From Cyclobacteriaceae bacterium YHN15 (GTDB lineage: Bacteria > Bacteroidota > Bacteroidia > Cytophagales > Cyclobacteriaceae): a stretch of 64,000 nt of DNA. Positions 32,543 to 42,070 of this stretch are shown piece by piece. A model generated the notes under the pieces. That model did not search any database, was not told the DNA's origin, and saw only the letters and a list, made by a program, of their open reading frames with translations. Every line of letters begins with the position of its first letter. Position 1 is the first letter of the stretch. Where the stretch lies: positions 325,822-389,821 of the forward strand of contig RKQB01000001.1 of NCBI GenBank assembly GCA_003797895.1, given 5' to 3'. The position numbers and the translations under genes were made by a program.

Positions 32543-33838
32543 TCAGTTCCTTTCTGGCTTAAGTAAGTTTTGACCGATTTTGCATTCGAGACATTTCTTG
32601 TTTCTGCAATAATCCTGGTATAATCCGATCATTCCCTGACTATCGAAAGCATTGACGGCATGCCATCCTTGACGGAGGAATTTCCGAATAATGAAATTGT
32701 TTTCATATTTTATTTCCTGAAGCAGATCCAAGCATTTTTCTTTCCAGGAATTATCCTGTATGTACTTCCCGTAACTGTACCATAAAGGGGTTACAAAATT
32801 GATCAGAAGTAAGTCTAAAGTCTCCTTGCTCATATTTTTTTGCATTTTCCTTGGCGATGGTACCCCCAATCTGTAATGGTTTTGCCAATAATCAGACCTT
32901 TCAATTTGAAAGATCGGCATCACCTGATCAAAATTATTTGGATAGTTTAATATTGAGGAAAATAAGTTTGGGTTCTGGGATAGGACTCCGGCCAATTGGG
33001 AGATTCTTTGATATGGAAAGTTTTGGGGACGTACTCCCATCATTTTCCATTCCTGGAACTGGACCATAGATTTTAACTTGTATTTTTTCTGATAAAAATC
33101 ATATTCATTTTTTAAAAAAAAGGTGAATTCATCCTCTGGAGGATAGTCTAATAATCCAGCCTGTCCGAATAATAAGGCTTCCAGAGACAATATCCGGTCA
33201 CTTTGTTTTTTTAGTATTTTCAAGGGAATGCTTTCTGAGAGTTTAAGCATAGGATCAGCATTGGTTTTGAATCCAAAACAATGAAACAACCATCTATATG
33301 CTGTTTCTTCCCAATTGTTCCCGGTGGATTTTAAAATTTGACTGATAGTTGATGATTTTGCTTCAAGACGTTCTACAAGTGATTTTTCGAGCATGGAAAA
33401 CCGAATAATCGTTGGGATTTCCATAATCCTTGAACTGCATAAAATATCATCTTTACTTGCATTTAACCTTTCAAAATTTCTGAGTACTTCAAGTAAAATT
33501 TTACCTTTAAGTTCAAGGGTGGGAATGATACTTCCATCCTGATGCATAATAGGTCTGTCCTCTTCAAAAACCACATGTAAAATTACAGAATTATAACGGT
33601 CATCCTTGTCATGGTCGTGGGCCAGCCATTCAGATGCCTTTTTATGAATTTCAACATGCCCAAAATAGTCCATGTTGCCTATTTTGATATGTGATTCTAA
33701 AAAATCCGGACCCTCATGAAAATTGTGAAATCCGATTTTCTTGATCTCAAGGGATTTCCCCTTGGTTGTTTGGAGTTTTGTTTTGTCAAAATACTGGTAT
33801 TTCCATACCGCATGGAGAAAGTTTTCCTGAAAATCCAT
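32543..33838 (-). CDS. DUF2851 family protein
   Basis: ATG at 33838 gives 431 residues; a TTG two codons upstream is ignored. Recognisable family segments are F-L-H-A-V-W-K-Y-Q-Y-F-D, G-P-D-F-L-E-S-H-I-K-I, G-H-V-E-I-H-K-K-A-S-E-W, H-D-K-D-D-R-Y-N-S-V-I-L-H-V-V and a C-terminal C-R-N-K-K-C-L-E-C-K-I-G. DUF2851 is widespread and conserved in Bacteroidota, but I know of no assigned function. The D/H/E cluster in the first third and the C-terminal cysteines suggest metal binding or nuclease-like chemistry, which is inference. Confidence 0.85.
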   Translation of the reverse strand: MDFQENFLHAVWKYQYFDKTKLQTTKGKSLEIKKIGFHNFHEGPDFLESHIKIGNMDYFGHVEIHKKASEWLAHDHDKDDRYNSVILHVVFEEDRPIMHQDGSIIPTLELKGKILLEVLRNFERLNASKDDILCSSRIMEIPTIIRFSMLEKSLVERLEAKSSTISQILKSTGNNWEETAYRWLFHCFGFKTNADPMLKLSESIPLKILKKQSDRILSLEALLFGQAGLLDYPPEDEFTFFLKNEYDFYQKKYKLKSMVQFQEWKMMGVRPQNFPYQRISQLAGVLSQNPNLFSSILNYPNNFDQVMPIFQIERSDYWQNHYRLGVPSPRKMQKNMSKETLDLLLINFVTPLWYSYGKYIQDNSWKEKCLDLLQEIKYENNFIIRKFLRQGWHAVNAFDSQGMIGLYQDYCRNKKCLECKIGQNLLKPERN

Positions 33839-33963
33839 AGCCAAAAAGTAAGATTTAAATGAAACAATAGAATAAATAAAATAAGCCTTAATTTAAAAAT
33901 AAAATCCTTTTTTTGAAACAGTCAAATGGATTTTCCTTATTGCTTTTAATAAAACAGATAATT

Positions 33964-34779
33964 TTAAAGATATTTTTCAAGAAGAATTTCCATCTCCTGC
34001 TGTAGTTTGGATGCTTCTTTTTTTGCAAACTGCGCAAAGTCAGTGCCATTATCGGCATAGATTATTCCTCTGGATGAATTTACAAGAAGACCACAATTAG
34101 CATTCATCCCATATTTGGCTACCTCCTCCAAGCTTCCTCCCTGGGCACCAATTCCTGGAACGAGGAAGAAATGTTCCGGTACTGTTTTTCTTACTGCTGC
34201 AATTTTTTCTCCACGGGTGGCACCGACCACATACATTAGATTTTCGGGTGTACCCCATTGGCTACTTTTCTCCAAAACCTCCTGAAATAAAGGTTTTCCT
34301 TCTTTGGAAGTGATCAATTGGAAATCCATACTTCCTTCATTAGAGGTCAAAGCCAATAATATTACCCATTTGCCTTCAAATTCAAGGAATGGTTTCACGC
34401 TATCTATTCCCATGTAGGGTGCCACGGTAATGGAGTCAAAATCCATAGTTTCAAAAAAGGCCTTAGCGTATAGTGAAGAAGTATTTCCAATATCTCCCCG
34501 TTTGGCATCAGCAATGGTAAAAATATCTTTTGGAATATAGTCCAGAGTTTTTTGAAGACTTTCCCAACCCTTAGGGCCAAGGGCTTCATAAAACGCAATG
34601 TTTGGCTTATAAGCCACGGTCATAGCAGCTGTAGCATCAATAATCTGCCTGTTGAATTCAAATACAGGATCCTTTTCTTTTAACAAATGTGAGGGGATTT
34701 TTTTTGGATCTGTGTCCAAGCCTACACATAAAAATGATTTCTTTTCTTTTATATGGCCGAATAACTCCTTACGGTTCAT
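33964..34779 (-). CDS. pyrF: Orotidine 5'-phosphate decarboxylase (type 2)
   Basis: The 271-residue protein has the OMP decarboxylase catalytic segment [11 protein letters not shown], with C-V-G-L-D-T-D-P at the N-terminus, [10 protein letters not shown] and [11 protein letters not shown]. The length and pattern fit the longer type-2 enzymes. It makes UMP from OMP, the last step of pyrimidine synthesis. pyrD lies about 3.3 kb upstream on the same strand. A TAATTTTG element at 34801-34794 lies 15 bases before the ATG. Confidence 0.95.
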   Translation of the reverse strand: MNRKELFGHIKEKKSFLCVGLDTDPKKIPSHLLKEKDPVFEFNRQIIDATAAMTVAYKPNIAFYEALGPKGWESLQKTLDYIPKDIFTIADAKRGDIGNTSSLYAKAFFETMDFDSITVAPYMGIDSVKPFLEFEGKWVILLALTSNEGSMDFQLITSKEGKPLFQEVLEKSSQWGTPENLMYVVGATRGEKIAAVRKTVPEHFFLVPGIGAQGGSLEEVAKYGMNANCGLLVNSSRGIIYADNGTDFAQFAKKEASKLQQEMEILLEKYL

Positions 34780-34793
34780 TTTGGGAATTTTTT

Positions 34794-34801
34794 CAAAATT
34801 A
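34794..34801 (-). promoter_or_regulatory. TAnnTTTG -7 element before pyrF
   Basis: TAATTTTG on the minus strand is an exact match to the Bacteroidota -7 consensus, 15 bases upstream of the pyrF ATG. No clear -33 TTTG is visible. Confidence 0.45.
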
Positions 34802-34841
34802 GGGATAATAAATAATCCTGCGCATTAGACAGGATTTAAAT

Positions 34842-35495
34842 TCAACGGAGATCAATGATTTCTATCTTTCCGTACTTCTGTGGATTGAATGTGAAATAAT
34901 CATCCGGAACCTCCGCATTCGAATCAATGGAATTAAAACGATATTTAAAAACGCCCCCCTGATCATCAAATATTTCCCAGCCAATAAGGTCCTTTTTCAC
35001 TTTGTCTACCCGAAGGATCACTTTCGCAAAAGGTGCATTCGGTTTATCAGCAAGCAGTTCAATTTCCTGTATGACAACTTTATTCTCTGTTTTTTCGCCC
35101 AAAAGCCGGTAATTATATCCTTTTTGATAAATGGTATAAACCGAAGAGGGAGTCAGCTCATCTCCCATTTCACTGGCATTGTTGATGGTTACTTCTTTGT
35201 AATTTCCCGACTCAATGTAAGTCCAAACAGTTTTTCCATTATTGAAAATTTCCTGTTCCGGAAGTTTCAGATGATATTTGTCTCCTTTTATGGTAATATG
35301 TCCATTTTGTGACTGGCTTCTACCATCCACTAAATCTTCATAGGAGAATTCAAAGCTTGCCTTTAGGCCTTTTAAAGACTTATATTTTTGACTTACTCCG
35401 TCAAGAATTTCTTTTGCTTTTGGGTCTTTTTGGGCAAAAGAAATTGAAGTTAGGGCACTAAAAATAAAACAGGTGATTATTAACTTTTTAAACAT
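34842..35495 (-). CDS. lolA: Outer-membrane lipoprotein carrier protein, LolA family
   Basis: The 217-residue protein has a signal peptide ending S-I-S-F-A-Q and the open-barrel fold of LolA: Y-K-S-L-K-G-L-K-A-S-F-E-F, G-D-K-Y-H-L-K-L-P-E-Q-E-I, N-G-K-T-V-W-T-Y, and F-D-D-Q-G-G-V-F-K-Y-R-F. It carries lipoproteins across the periplasm. Its position directly downstream of ftsK (43-base gap) is the common Bacteroidota arrangement. Confidence 0.9.
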   Translation of the reverse strand: MFKKLIITCFIFSALTSISFAQKDPKAKEILDGVSQKYKSLKGLKASFEFSYEDLVDGRSQSQNGHITIKGDKYHLKLPEQEIFNNGKTVWTYIESGNYKEVTINNASEMGDELTPSSVYTIYQKGYNYRLLGEKTENKVVIQEIELLADKPNAPFAKVILRVDKVKKDLIGWEIFDDQGGVFKYRFNSIDSNAEVPDDYFTFNPQKYGKIEIIDLR

Positions 35496-35538
35496 GATAC
35501 ATAATAAATATTCCTTAGAGGAAACTAATATAGATTGA

Positions 35539-38007
35539 TTAAAGATTATTCAATAACCGTTCCAAACTCGCTTCATCCTGTATTAAAACTTCCCTTGCCT
35601 TGCTGCCTTCAAAAGGACCTACAATTCCAGCGGCCTCTAATTGATCAACAATCCTTCCAGCGCGGTTATATCCCAACTTTAACTTTCTCTGGATCAAAGA
35701 TGTACTTCCCTGCTGATGAAGGACGATAAGTTTGGCAGCTTCATCAAATAATGGATCTCTATCTGAGAGATCAATATCTCCAATCCCATTATCTCCGTCC
35801 TCCCCTTCAAATTCAGGAAGAAGGTAGGCATCCGGATAACCCTTTTGCTCTCCAATCCAATCACAAATGGCATCCACCTCTGGTGTGTCCAAAAATGCGC
35901 ATTGCAAGCGGGTTACGTCCGAACCATGGGAAAGCAACATATCTCCCATACCTATCAATTGATCTGCACCACCTGAATCCAAAATGGTTCGGCTATCTAT
36001 TTTTGAAGTAACACGGAAGGACAACCTTGCCGGGAAGTTGGCTTTGATAATACCTGTAATGACGTTTACAGAGGGTCTTTGGGTAGCGACCACCAAGTGA
36101 ATGCCTATTGCTCTGGCTAATTGGGCCAAACGTGCAATGGGGGCTTCTATTTCTTTCCCAGCAGTCATCATCAGGTCAGCCAATTCGTCAATTACCAAGA
36201 CGATGTAAGGCATAAAACGGTGACCCTTTTCAGGATTGAGCTTTCTGGCAACAAATTTAGCATTATACTCCTTCAGGTTCCTGCAACCTGCCTCTTTAAG
36301 CAAGTTGTAACGGTTGTCCATTTCAATGCAAAGTGAATTAAGGGTATATATTACTTTTTTGGTATCTGTTATAATCGCTTCTTCAGAGCCAGGGAGCTTT
36401 GCCAGGAAATGTCTCTCGATTTTATTGAAAAGTGTCAATTCTACTTTCTTGGGATCAACTAACACAAACTTCAGTTGTGATGGATGTTTTTTGTACACCA
36501 ATGAAGCAAGTATCATATTTAGACCTACCGATTTACCCTGGCCTGTGGCACCAGCCATCAACAAGTGTGGCATTTTGGCCAGGTCAATGACAAAAACCTC
36601 ATTGGAAATGGTTTTTCCCAAAGCTACCGGTAAATCTTTGTCACTTTTCATGAATTTTTCGGTTCCAATCACTGATCTCGCCGGAACCAATTCCCGGTTT
36701 TTGTTCGGTACTTCAATACCAATTGTCCCTTTACCGGGCATTGGAGCAATGATACGGATTCCCAGAGCGGCCAAACTTAGGGCAATGTCATCTTCCAGAT
36801 TTTTTATTTTGGAAATTTTCACTCCCGGATCTGGTACAATTTCATACAAAGTGACTGTAGGACCTATGGTGGCTTTGATTTCCTGAATCCCGATTTTAAA
36901 GTTGACCAAGGTCTCCACAATTTTGTTTTTGTTTTCTTCAAGTTCCTGCCTGGAGACGGTTACCTTTTGGAAATCATAATTGTTGAGCAGATCAAGTGGT
37001 GGGTATTGGTAATGTGGCAAATCCAATTTTGGGTCATAGGGGTCAAGATTTTCTACCTCTTCAGCTGTTTTTTCCTCCCCTTCTGCCTTTACTATGGAGA
37101 ATTTTTTCTCCTCTTGTTCCGATATTTCTGCAAGTGGCTCTTCACTGATTTTTGATTCCCCTTCAATATTGAAAACCGGGGAAGAAATACTGGTTTTTGG
37201 AGCTTTTTCATCTGTTTTGAGGGTCCATGAATTTCCATCATCTTCAATATCTTCTTCCTCTTCCATGTCTTCTAACTCCCCATCCTCATCCAAATTATCC
37301 AGGCTGAAAGGTGAAGGCGTCATTGGTTTTTCCTTATCCTGTTCAATGGACTCATTCTTATCTGAGCTTAAGAACCAATTGAAATGGTCAATATTAAAGT
37401 AATACACAACAAAAATCAATAATGAACCGCCAATGAGCAGAAATGTGCCCCAGCCCAGAAAATTATCGGCCAATGTTCCTAATTCAATCCCAAAACCTCC
37501 ACTGAAATCACCTAATAAGTGATAACCTGCCGTTTTTTGAACCAGATATCCTGTAAGTAAACAAAGCCAAAAAGTAAAAAAAAGTGCAAATACTGCATAC
37601 CTGGAAAGGGAAATCAGGGATTTTTTAAAGGCTAATCTGAACCCAAGCAAAAAGATAAAAGGAGGGAACAGAAATGCTGCTATACCAAACCATTTATGGA
37701 TAAACAAATGGGAAAGTTGTGCTCCCAATAAACCTAACCAATTTCTTGCTTCCTCGGCAGTTGTCCGGATATCCTGATCCATTTGGGAAACCACGAGGTC
37801 CTGATCCGCTTTCCCTTCAAAAAGGTAACTGATGAAGGCAAAAACCATGAATAAGGAAAAAGAAATAAGAATGATTCCTATGGTCAGAGGTAATCTCTTG
37901 TCTTTCACAAAAGACAAAGAGAATCTGCTTTTTCCTCCTGTTTTTTGTTTGGATTTGGGTTCGTTTCTTTTTCTAAAAGTATTTGATCGGGGTGTTTCTG
38001 AAGCCAT
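35539..38007 (-). CDS. ftsK: DNA translocase FtsK/SpoIIIE
   Basis: The 822-residue protein has four hydrophobic segments in residues about 35-225, an acidic linker (about 230-340), then the RecA-like motor with Walker A G-A-T-G-Q-G-K-S-V-G, Walker B Y-I-V-L-V-I-D-E-L-A-D and the gamma winged helix at the end (S-L-I-Q-R-K-L-K-L-G-Y-N-R-A-G-R-I-V-D-Q-L-E). It moves DNA at the division septum and activates dif recombination by Xer proteins. xerD lies in the same stretch of the chromosome. It is followed by lolA. Confidence 0.96.
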   Translation of the reverse strand: MASETPRSNTFRKRNEPKSKQKTGGKSRFSLSFVKDKRLPLTIGIILISFSLFMVFAFISYLFEGKADQDLVVSQMDQDIRTTAEEARNWLGLLGAQLSHLFIHKWFGIAAFLFPPFIFLLGFRLAFKKSLISLSRYAVFALFFTFWLCLLTGYLVQKTAGYHLLGDFSGGFGIELGTLADNFLGWGTFLLIGGSLLIFVVYYFNIDHFNWFLSSDKNESIEQDKEKPMTPSPFSLDNLDEDGELEDMEEEEDIEDDGNSWTLKTDEKAPKTSISSPVFNIEGESKISEEPLAEISEQEEKKFSIVKAEGEEKTAEEVENLDPYDPKLDLPHYQYPPLDLLNNYDFQKVTVSRQELEENKNKIVETLVNFKIGIQEIKATIGPTVTLYEIVPDPGVKISKIKNLEDDIALSLAALGIRIIAPMPGKGTIGIEVPNKNRELVPARSVIGTEKFMKSDKDLPVALGKTISNEVFVIDLAKMPHLLMAGATGQGKSVGLNMILASLVYKKHPSQLKFVLVDPKKVELTLFNKIERHFLAKLPGSEEAIITDTKKVIYTLNSLCIEMDNRYNLLKEAGCRNLKEYNAKFVARKLNPEKGHRFMPYIVLVIDELADLMMTAGKEIEAPIARLAQLARAIGIHLVVATQRPSVNVITGIIKANFPARLSFRVTSKIDSRTILDSGGADQLIGMGDMLLSHGSDVTRLQCAFLDTPEVDAICDWIGEQKGYPDAYLLPEFEGEDGDNGIGDIDLSDRDPLFDEAAKLIVLHQQGSTSLIQRKLKLGYNRAGRIVDQLEAAGIVGPFEGSKAREVLIQDEASLERLLNNL

Positions 38008-38067
38008 TGTGCTATGCAGTCAATCTCTTTACGGAATTGAATATAAATGAATTTTGAAGATATCTTT

Positions 38068-39111
38068 TTATTGTTTGCCCAAATATTCGGCCAAACCTTT
38101 TTTTATGGCTTTGACCATCCCGGGGCCTTCGTAGATCATTCCGGAATAAACCTGAACCAAAGAAGCCCCAGCTTCCAGTTTTTCTATGGCGTCTTTGGCA
38201 TTGAAAATCCCACCAACTCCAATAATCGGAAAAGCATGGTTGGATTGGCTGGCCAAATACCTGATTACTTCTGTACTTCTTTGAGCAAGAACCCTGCCGC
38301 TGACCCCACCGGCACCTATAGCTTTAACTTCCTCTTCCGATGTTTTCAGATCGCTTCGATCTATGGTGGTGTTGGTAGCGATAACGCCATCTATCTTAGT
38401 TTCCAAAACAATTTCAATTATATCATCCAACTGTCCAACTGTCAAATCAGGGGCAATTTTAAGGAGAATGGGTTTGGGCTTTTTCTTTTTGTCGTTAGCT
38501 TTTTTTACTTCAGTCAAAAGGTTTTTTAAAGGTTCCTTTTCCTGAAGGTCTCTCAGATTTGGCGTATTTGGAGAACTTACATTCACTACAAAATAATCCA
38601 CATAAGGGTGGAGAGATTCCAAACAATAGAGGTAATCATCTACTGCATTTTCATTAGGAGTCACTTTATTTTTTCCGATGTTCCCCCCAATAATGATGGT
38701 GGATTTTCTTTTTTTGAGTCTGAAAATTGCTTCGTCAACACCTCCATTATTGAATCCCATTCTATTGATCAAAGCTTTATCTTTAGGTAATCTGAAAAGC
38801 CGGGGCAATGGATTTCCTTCCTGCGGTCTTGGGGTTAAAGTACCGATTTCAATGAAACCAAATCCTAACATGGACATTTCGTCAATTAATTTGGCATCCT
38901 TATCAAATCCCGCAGCCAAACCCACCGGATTTTTAAATTTCAATCCAAAGACCTTTCTTTCTAAAACTTTATTTTCATATTTAAAAAAACTGTTAATCAT
39001 TGATTTGATAACAGGAAGATTAAAAGTCCTTTTGATCCAGGAAAAAGTAAAATGGTGTGCGTCTTCTGCATTTTTCTTGAAAAGAACCGGTTTGATAATT
39101 TCCTTGTACAC
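38068..39111 (-). CDS. pyrD: Dihydroorotate dehydrogenase, quinone-dependent (class 2)
   Basis: The 347-residue protein has an N-terminal helical membrane-association part and the FMN barrel: [41 protein letters not shown] (catalytic Ser), A-T-N-T-T-I and G-V-G-G-I-F. It oxidises dihydroorotate with quinone. The reading frame begins with GTG at 39111; no in-frame ATG is found just upstream, so a GTG start is the best choice. Confidence 0.95.
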   Translation of the reverse strand: MYKEIIKPVLFKKNAEDAHHFTFSWIKRTFNLPVIKSMINSFFKYENKVLERKVFGLKFKNPVGLAAGFDKDAKLIDEMSMLGFGFIEIGTLTPRPQEGNPLPRLFRLPKDKALINRMGFNNGGVDEAIFRLKKRKSTIIIGGNIGKNKVTPNENAVDDYLYCLESLHPYVDYFVVNVSSPNTPNLRDLQEKEPLKNLLTEVKKANDKKKKPKPILLKIAPDLTVGQLDDIIEIVLETKIDGVIATNTTIDRSDLKTSEEEVKAIGAGGVSGRVLAQRSTEVIRYLASQSNHAFPIIGVGGIFNAKDAIEKLEAGASLVQVYSGMIYEGPGMVKAIKKGLAEYLGKQ

Positions 39112-39192
39112 TTTTTGGATTGTTGATGTCAGGCGTAAAAATAAAGGAAATCTTATTACTGTGCGGGGATTATTTTATGATTTATGAAAAGT

Positions 39193-40098
39193 TCATTTCC
39201 TAGGATGAAACTCATTCAATACCTGTCTGAGATAATCCCTGTCCAGATGGGTGTAAATTTCCGTTGTAGTGATGCTTTCGTGCCCCAGCATTTCCTGTAC
39301 TGCCCTTAGGTCTGCGCCTCCTTCAATTAGGTGTGTAGCAAAACTATGACGGAAAGTATGGGGACTGACATTTTTTTTGAGCCCAATCTGTTCCACCTGC
39401 TTCTTGATAATCAGAAATACCATTACCCTGCTTAGCTTTTTACCTCTGCGATTTAAAAAGACAAATTGTTCATGACCTTTTGCCGGAGTCATATGATTCC
39501 TTACTTCCTCGACATATAACTTCAGGTATTTAAGTGCGTCCCTACCAATTGGAACCAATCTTTCTTTATTTCCTTTTCCAATTACCCTCAAGAAACCAAT
39601 TTCGGCATACACATTGGATATTTTCAAATCAGTAAGCTCCGAAACTCTTAGCCCTGAGCTATACAGGATTTCCAGCATTGCCCTGTTTCTATGTCCTTCG
39701 GATTCCCCAAGGGATATACCCTCAAGGATTTGAACAATTTCCTGGTAATTTAAGGTGTCCGGTAGTTTTCTGCCCAGTTTAGGAGATTCCAAAAGCTGGG
39801 CAGGGTCTTCCTTGATTTGATCTTCATACATTAAAAAGCGATAAAATGCCTTAATGCCTGAGATGATTCTGGCCTGTGTATATTCTGAAATTTCCAATTC
39901 GGCCAATCCATTGACAAAGTACCGAAGATGTTCCAGCTTTACCTCTGTTGGCTTTACTTCAGGAAACTGACTTTCCATAAATCGACTTAGTTTTTCCATA
40001 TCCTGTAAGTAAGCCAGAATAGAGTTCTTGCTCAATGACCTTTCAATCTTGAGATAATGTTGGAATTGACGAAGGCTTGGTTCCCAGTTTGCTGGCAT
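39193..40098 (-). CDS. xerD: Site-specific tyrosine recombinase XerD
   Basis: The 301-residue protein has the N-terminal SAM-like core-binding domain (F-Q-H-Y-L-K-I-E-R-S-L-S-K-N-S-I-L-A-Y) and the catalytic domain: S-S-G-L-R-V-S-E-L, K-G-N-K-E-R, H-T-F-R-H-S-F-A-T-H-L, L-G-H-E-S-I-T-T-T-E-I-Y-T-H. The R-K-H-R-H-Y set is complete. It resolves chromosome dimers at dif with FtsK. Stand-alone genomic context, with no integrase-like attachment sites, argues against a mobile element. Confidence 0.93.
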   Translation of the reverse strand: MPANWEPSLRQFQHYLKIERSLSKNSILAYLQDMEKLSRFMESQFPEVKPTEVKLEHLRYFVNGLAELEISEYTQARIISGIKAFYRFLMYEDQIKEDPAQLLESPKLGRKLPDTLNYQEIVQILEGISLGESEGHRNRAMLEILYSSGLRVSELTDLKISNVYAEIGFLRVIGKGNKERLVPIGRDALKYLKLYVEEVRNHMTPAKGHEQFVFLNRRGKKLSRVMVFLIIKKQVEQIGLKKNVSPHTFRHSFATHLIEGGADLRAVQEMLGHESITTTEIYTHLDRDYLRQVLNEFHPRK

Positions 40099-40115
40099 GA
40101 AATAGAATATTGGTA

Positions 40116-40123
40116 CAAATTTA
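40116..40123 (-). promoter_or_regulatory. TAnnTTTG -7 element before xerD
   Basis: TAAATTTG on the minus strand, 18 bases upstream of the xerD ATG, exactly matches the Bacteroidota -7 element. The -33 element is not evident. Confidence 0.5.
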
Positions 40124-40214
40124 TTTTTGAAATAAGAAAGAATAATAAAGTAAAAATATCGGCTAGTTAGTAGGAGCTTTTCTCACTTGGACGCTATCCT
40201 GCTCACAAAAAAAA

Positions 40215-40388
40215 TCACGCATTTTTCTTTGTGAAAGGCCAATTCATGATCAGGACATAAATTGTAGTTACAACAACAGAACTTAGAATTGCCCTTAAGA
40301 AATCAGCACCACTTATAGTAATAGTCAAGATAGAGAAAATGGAACCGAACACAAAGGCTTCTGTGATTATCTTTTTTTTGGGGTTCAT
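40215..40388 (-). CDS. Small two-helix membrane protein (57 residues)
   Basis: This is an ATG-initiated frame of 57 codons, too short for most gene callers. The product begins M-N-P-K-K-K, has two hydrophobic helices (about residues 11-26 and 32-50) and ends with a basic P-F-T-K-K-N-A, so it is a likely inner-membrane protein. A TAAGTTTG -7 element at 40418-40411 lies about 23 bases upstream of the start, which supports expression. I do not recognise a family. It fills most of the 489-base gap between xerD and aroQ. Confidence 0.55.
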   Translation of the reverse strand: MNPKKKIITEAFVFGSIFSILTITISGADFLRAILSSVVVTTIYVLIMNWPFTKKNA

Positions 40389-40410
40389 GGATACAGATTT
40401 TGGTAATAAT

Positions 40411-40418
40411 CAAACTTA
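40411..40418 (-). promoter_or_regulatory. TAnnTTTG -7 element before the 57-residue membrane protein
   Basis: TAAGTTTG on the minus strand matches the -7 consensus exactly, with its last base 23 bases before the ATG at 40388. No good -33 TTTG is found at the normal distance. Confidence 0.4.
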
Positions 40419-40520
40419 AAGATCATCAAAATACTAAAGATTTTTGAATGAAAAATTCAGCTTTGAATATTTCAATTGAAGCCCAATTGCTGATTTGAAA
40501 AAGTTTAATGCAGACAAATC

Positions 40521-40551
40521 TGTGTAATCTCTTAATTATGAAATAACTTTG
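40521..40551 (+). promoter_or_regulatory. Bacteroidota-type promoter for aroQ
   Basis: TGTG (one mismatch to TTTG) and TAACTTTG (40544-40551) are separated by 19 bases. The -7 element lies 36 bases before the aroQ start codon. It probably drives the aroQ, aminotransferase and marC run. Confidence 0.6.
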
Positions 40552-40587
40552 GTATTGTTAAATACCACCATTAATCCGTAAAAAGTT

Positions 40588-41016
40588 TTGAAAATCATCA
40601 TAATCAATGGGCCCAATCTGAATTTACTCGGCAAAAGGGAGCCTGAAATTTATGGAAATATGTCCTTTGAGGAATATTTTGATAGCCTGAAAGTGAAATA
40701 TTCTGAAGTTGATCTGCATTATTATCAAAGTAATATCGAAGGTAAGCTTATTGATAAAATCCATGAGGTAGGATTCAGCTTTGATGCAATATTGTTGAAT
40801 GCAGGAGGTTATACCCATACTTCAGTGGCCCTTTCAGATGCCATTGCAAGTGTTAAAACTCCAGTCCTGGAAGTACACATTTCCAACATCTATAAAAGGG
40901 AAGAATTCCGTCATAAAAGTATTATCAGTAAAGAATGTATTGGTATGATTTCAGGTTTAGGTCTCATTGGCTACGAACTTGGGGTCAATTATTTTCTAAA
41001 AACTAAAAATTCATGA
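40588..41016 (+). CDS. aroQ: 3-Dehydroquinate dehydratase, type II
   Basis: The 142-residue protein has the type II signature: I-I-N-G-P-N-L-N-L-L-G-K-R-E-P-E-I-Y-G (the flexible loop with catalytic Arg and Tyr), Y-Q-S-N-I-E-G, L-L-N-A-G-G-Y-T-H-T-S-V-A-L and E-V-H-I-S-N-I. It dehydrates 3-dehydroquinate in the shikimate pathway. The frame begins with TTG; there is no ATG that would keep the conserved N-terminus. Its stop overlaps the start of the next gene (ATGA at 41013-41016). Confidence 0.95.
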   Translation: MKIIIINGPNLNLLGKREPEIYGNMSFEEYFDSLKVKYSEVDLHYYQSNIEGKLIDKIHEVGFSFDAILLNAGGYTHTSVALSDAIASVKTPVLEVHISNIYKREEFRHKSIISKECIGMISGLGLIGYELGVNYFLKTKNS

Positions 41017-42068
41017 TCACATTCGCTCCAGGGCCTTCTAAGGTATATGATAGTCTTCCCAAATACTTCCAGGAAGCTTTCGAAAAAGGTATTTTAAGTG
41101 CGAATCATCGCTCTGCTGTTTTCATGTCACTTTATCAAGAGACAGAAACCCTGATGAAAGAAAAGTTACATGTGCCAGAAGGATATAAATTGCTTTTCAC
41201 ATCATCTGCTACAGAAAACTGGGAGATTATTACCCAATCTCTGGTTCAATCTGCCAGTTACCATATTTTTTCAGGGTCGTTTGGGAAAAAATGGTACGAC
41301 TATGCCCAGTATATTGAACCCTTGACTATTGCACATAAGATAGAGGCAGAAGACACAGTAGATGTTGAATCATTAAGCATAGGGGATGAGATTGATGTAA
41401 TTGCCATTACCCAAAATGAAACCTCTAATGCCACACAGGTCAGCAATCAGATAATTGCAGCTATTGCCAATAAATATCCTGAAAAGATGATTGCAGTGGA
41501 CACTACTTCATCCATGGGGGGGATAAAGCTTGATTTCGGAATTGCAGATGTATGGTATGCTTCTGTTCAAAAATGTTTCGGTTTACCAGCAGGTTTGGGT
41601 ATCTTATTGCTTTCCCCAAAAGCGATTTCTAAAGTGAAAGAAAAGGGAGAGAAGGGAAGATACAACAGTTTGAGTTTCATGCTTGAAAACGCTGAAAATT
41701 ACCAGACGCACTATACCCCTAATGTTTTAGGGATCTATCTTTTGTACAGGGTTTTACAGGATATTCCCGAAATACAGCATATAGACAATAAGATCAGGAC
41801 CAGAATGAGAACACTGGAAGACACCATTGCCCATACTTCCAAACTCAGGATGCTGATTCAAAATCCAGATGCCAGAAGCAGTACGGTATTGGCAATTTCA
41901 GGAAGAGAAGAGTTCATCACTGAAATTAAAAAAGAAGCAGAAAAAAATGGAATGCAATTGGGGAGTGGGTATGGGCCATTAAAACCAACAAGCTTCAGGA
42001 TTGCAAATTTTCCAGCAGTAAACGAGGAGGAATTTGAAAAATTGATCCGATTCCTGAAAAAATATTGA
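41013..42068 (+). CDS. Class V aminotransferase-like PLP enzyme (phosphoserine-aminotransferase-like)
   Basis: The 351-residue protein starts F-A-P-G-P-S-K-V, the N-terminal signature of SerC-like class V aminotransferases. T-S-S-A-T-E-N-W-E forms the PLP phosphate loop, and A-V-D-T-T-S-S-M-G-G holds the PLP-pyridine Asp. S-V-Q-K-C-F-G-L-P-A-G carries the Schiff-base lysine. It may act as phosphoserine aminotransferase or a related serine/alanine-glyoxylate type. It is translationally coupled to aroQ, and the following marC starts 3 bases after its stop. Confidence 0.82.
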   Translation: MITFAPGPSKVYDSLPKYFQEAFEKGILSANHRSAVFMSLYQETETLMKEKLHVPEGYKLLFTSSATENWEIITQSLVQSASYHIFSGSFGKKWYDYAQYIEPLTIAHKIEAEDTVDVESLSIGDEIDVIAITQNETSNATQVSNQIIAAIANKYPEKMIAVDTTSSMGGIKLDFGIADVWYASVQKCFGLPAGLGILLLSPKAISKVKEKGEKGRYNSLSFMLENAENYQTHYTPNVLGIYLLYRVLQDIPEIQHIDNKIRTRMRTLEDTIAHTSKLRMLIQNPDARSSTVLAISGREEFITEIKKEAEKNGMQLGSGYGPLKPTSFRIANFPAVNEEEFEKLIRFLKKY

Positions 42069-42070
42069 TC

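Noticed and set aside
39193-40098. Tyrosine recombinase as a sign of a mobile element
   Set aside because: Length, motifs and chromosomal housekeeping context fit XerD; no att repeats, cargo or integrase partner genes are seen.
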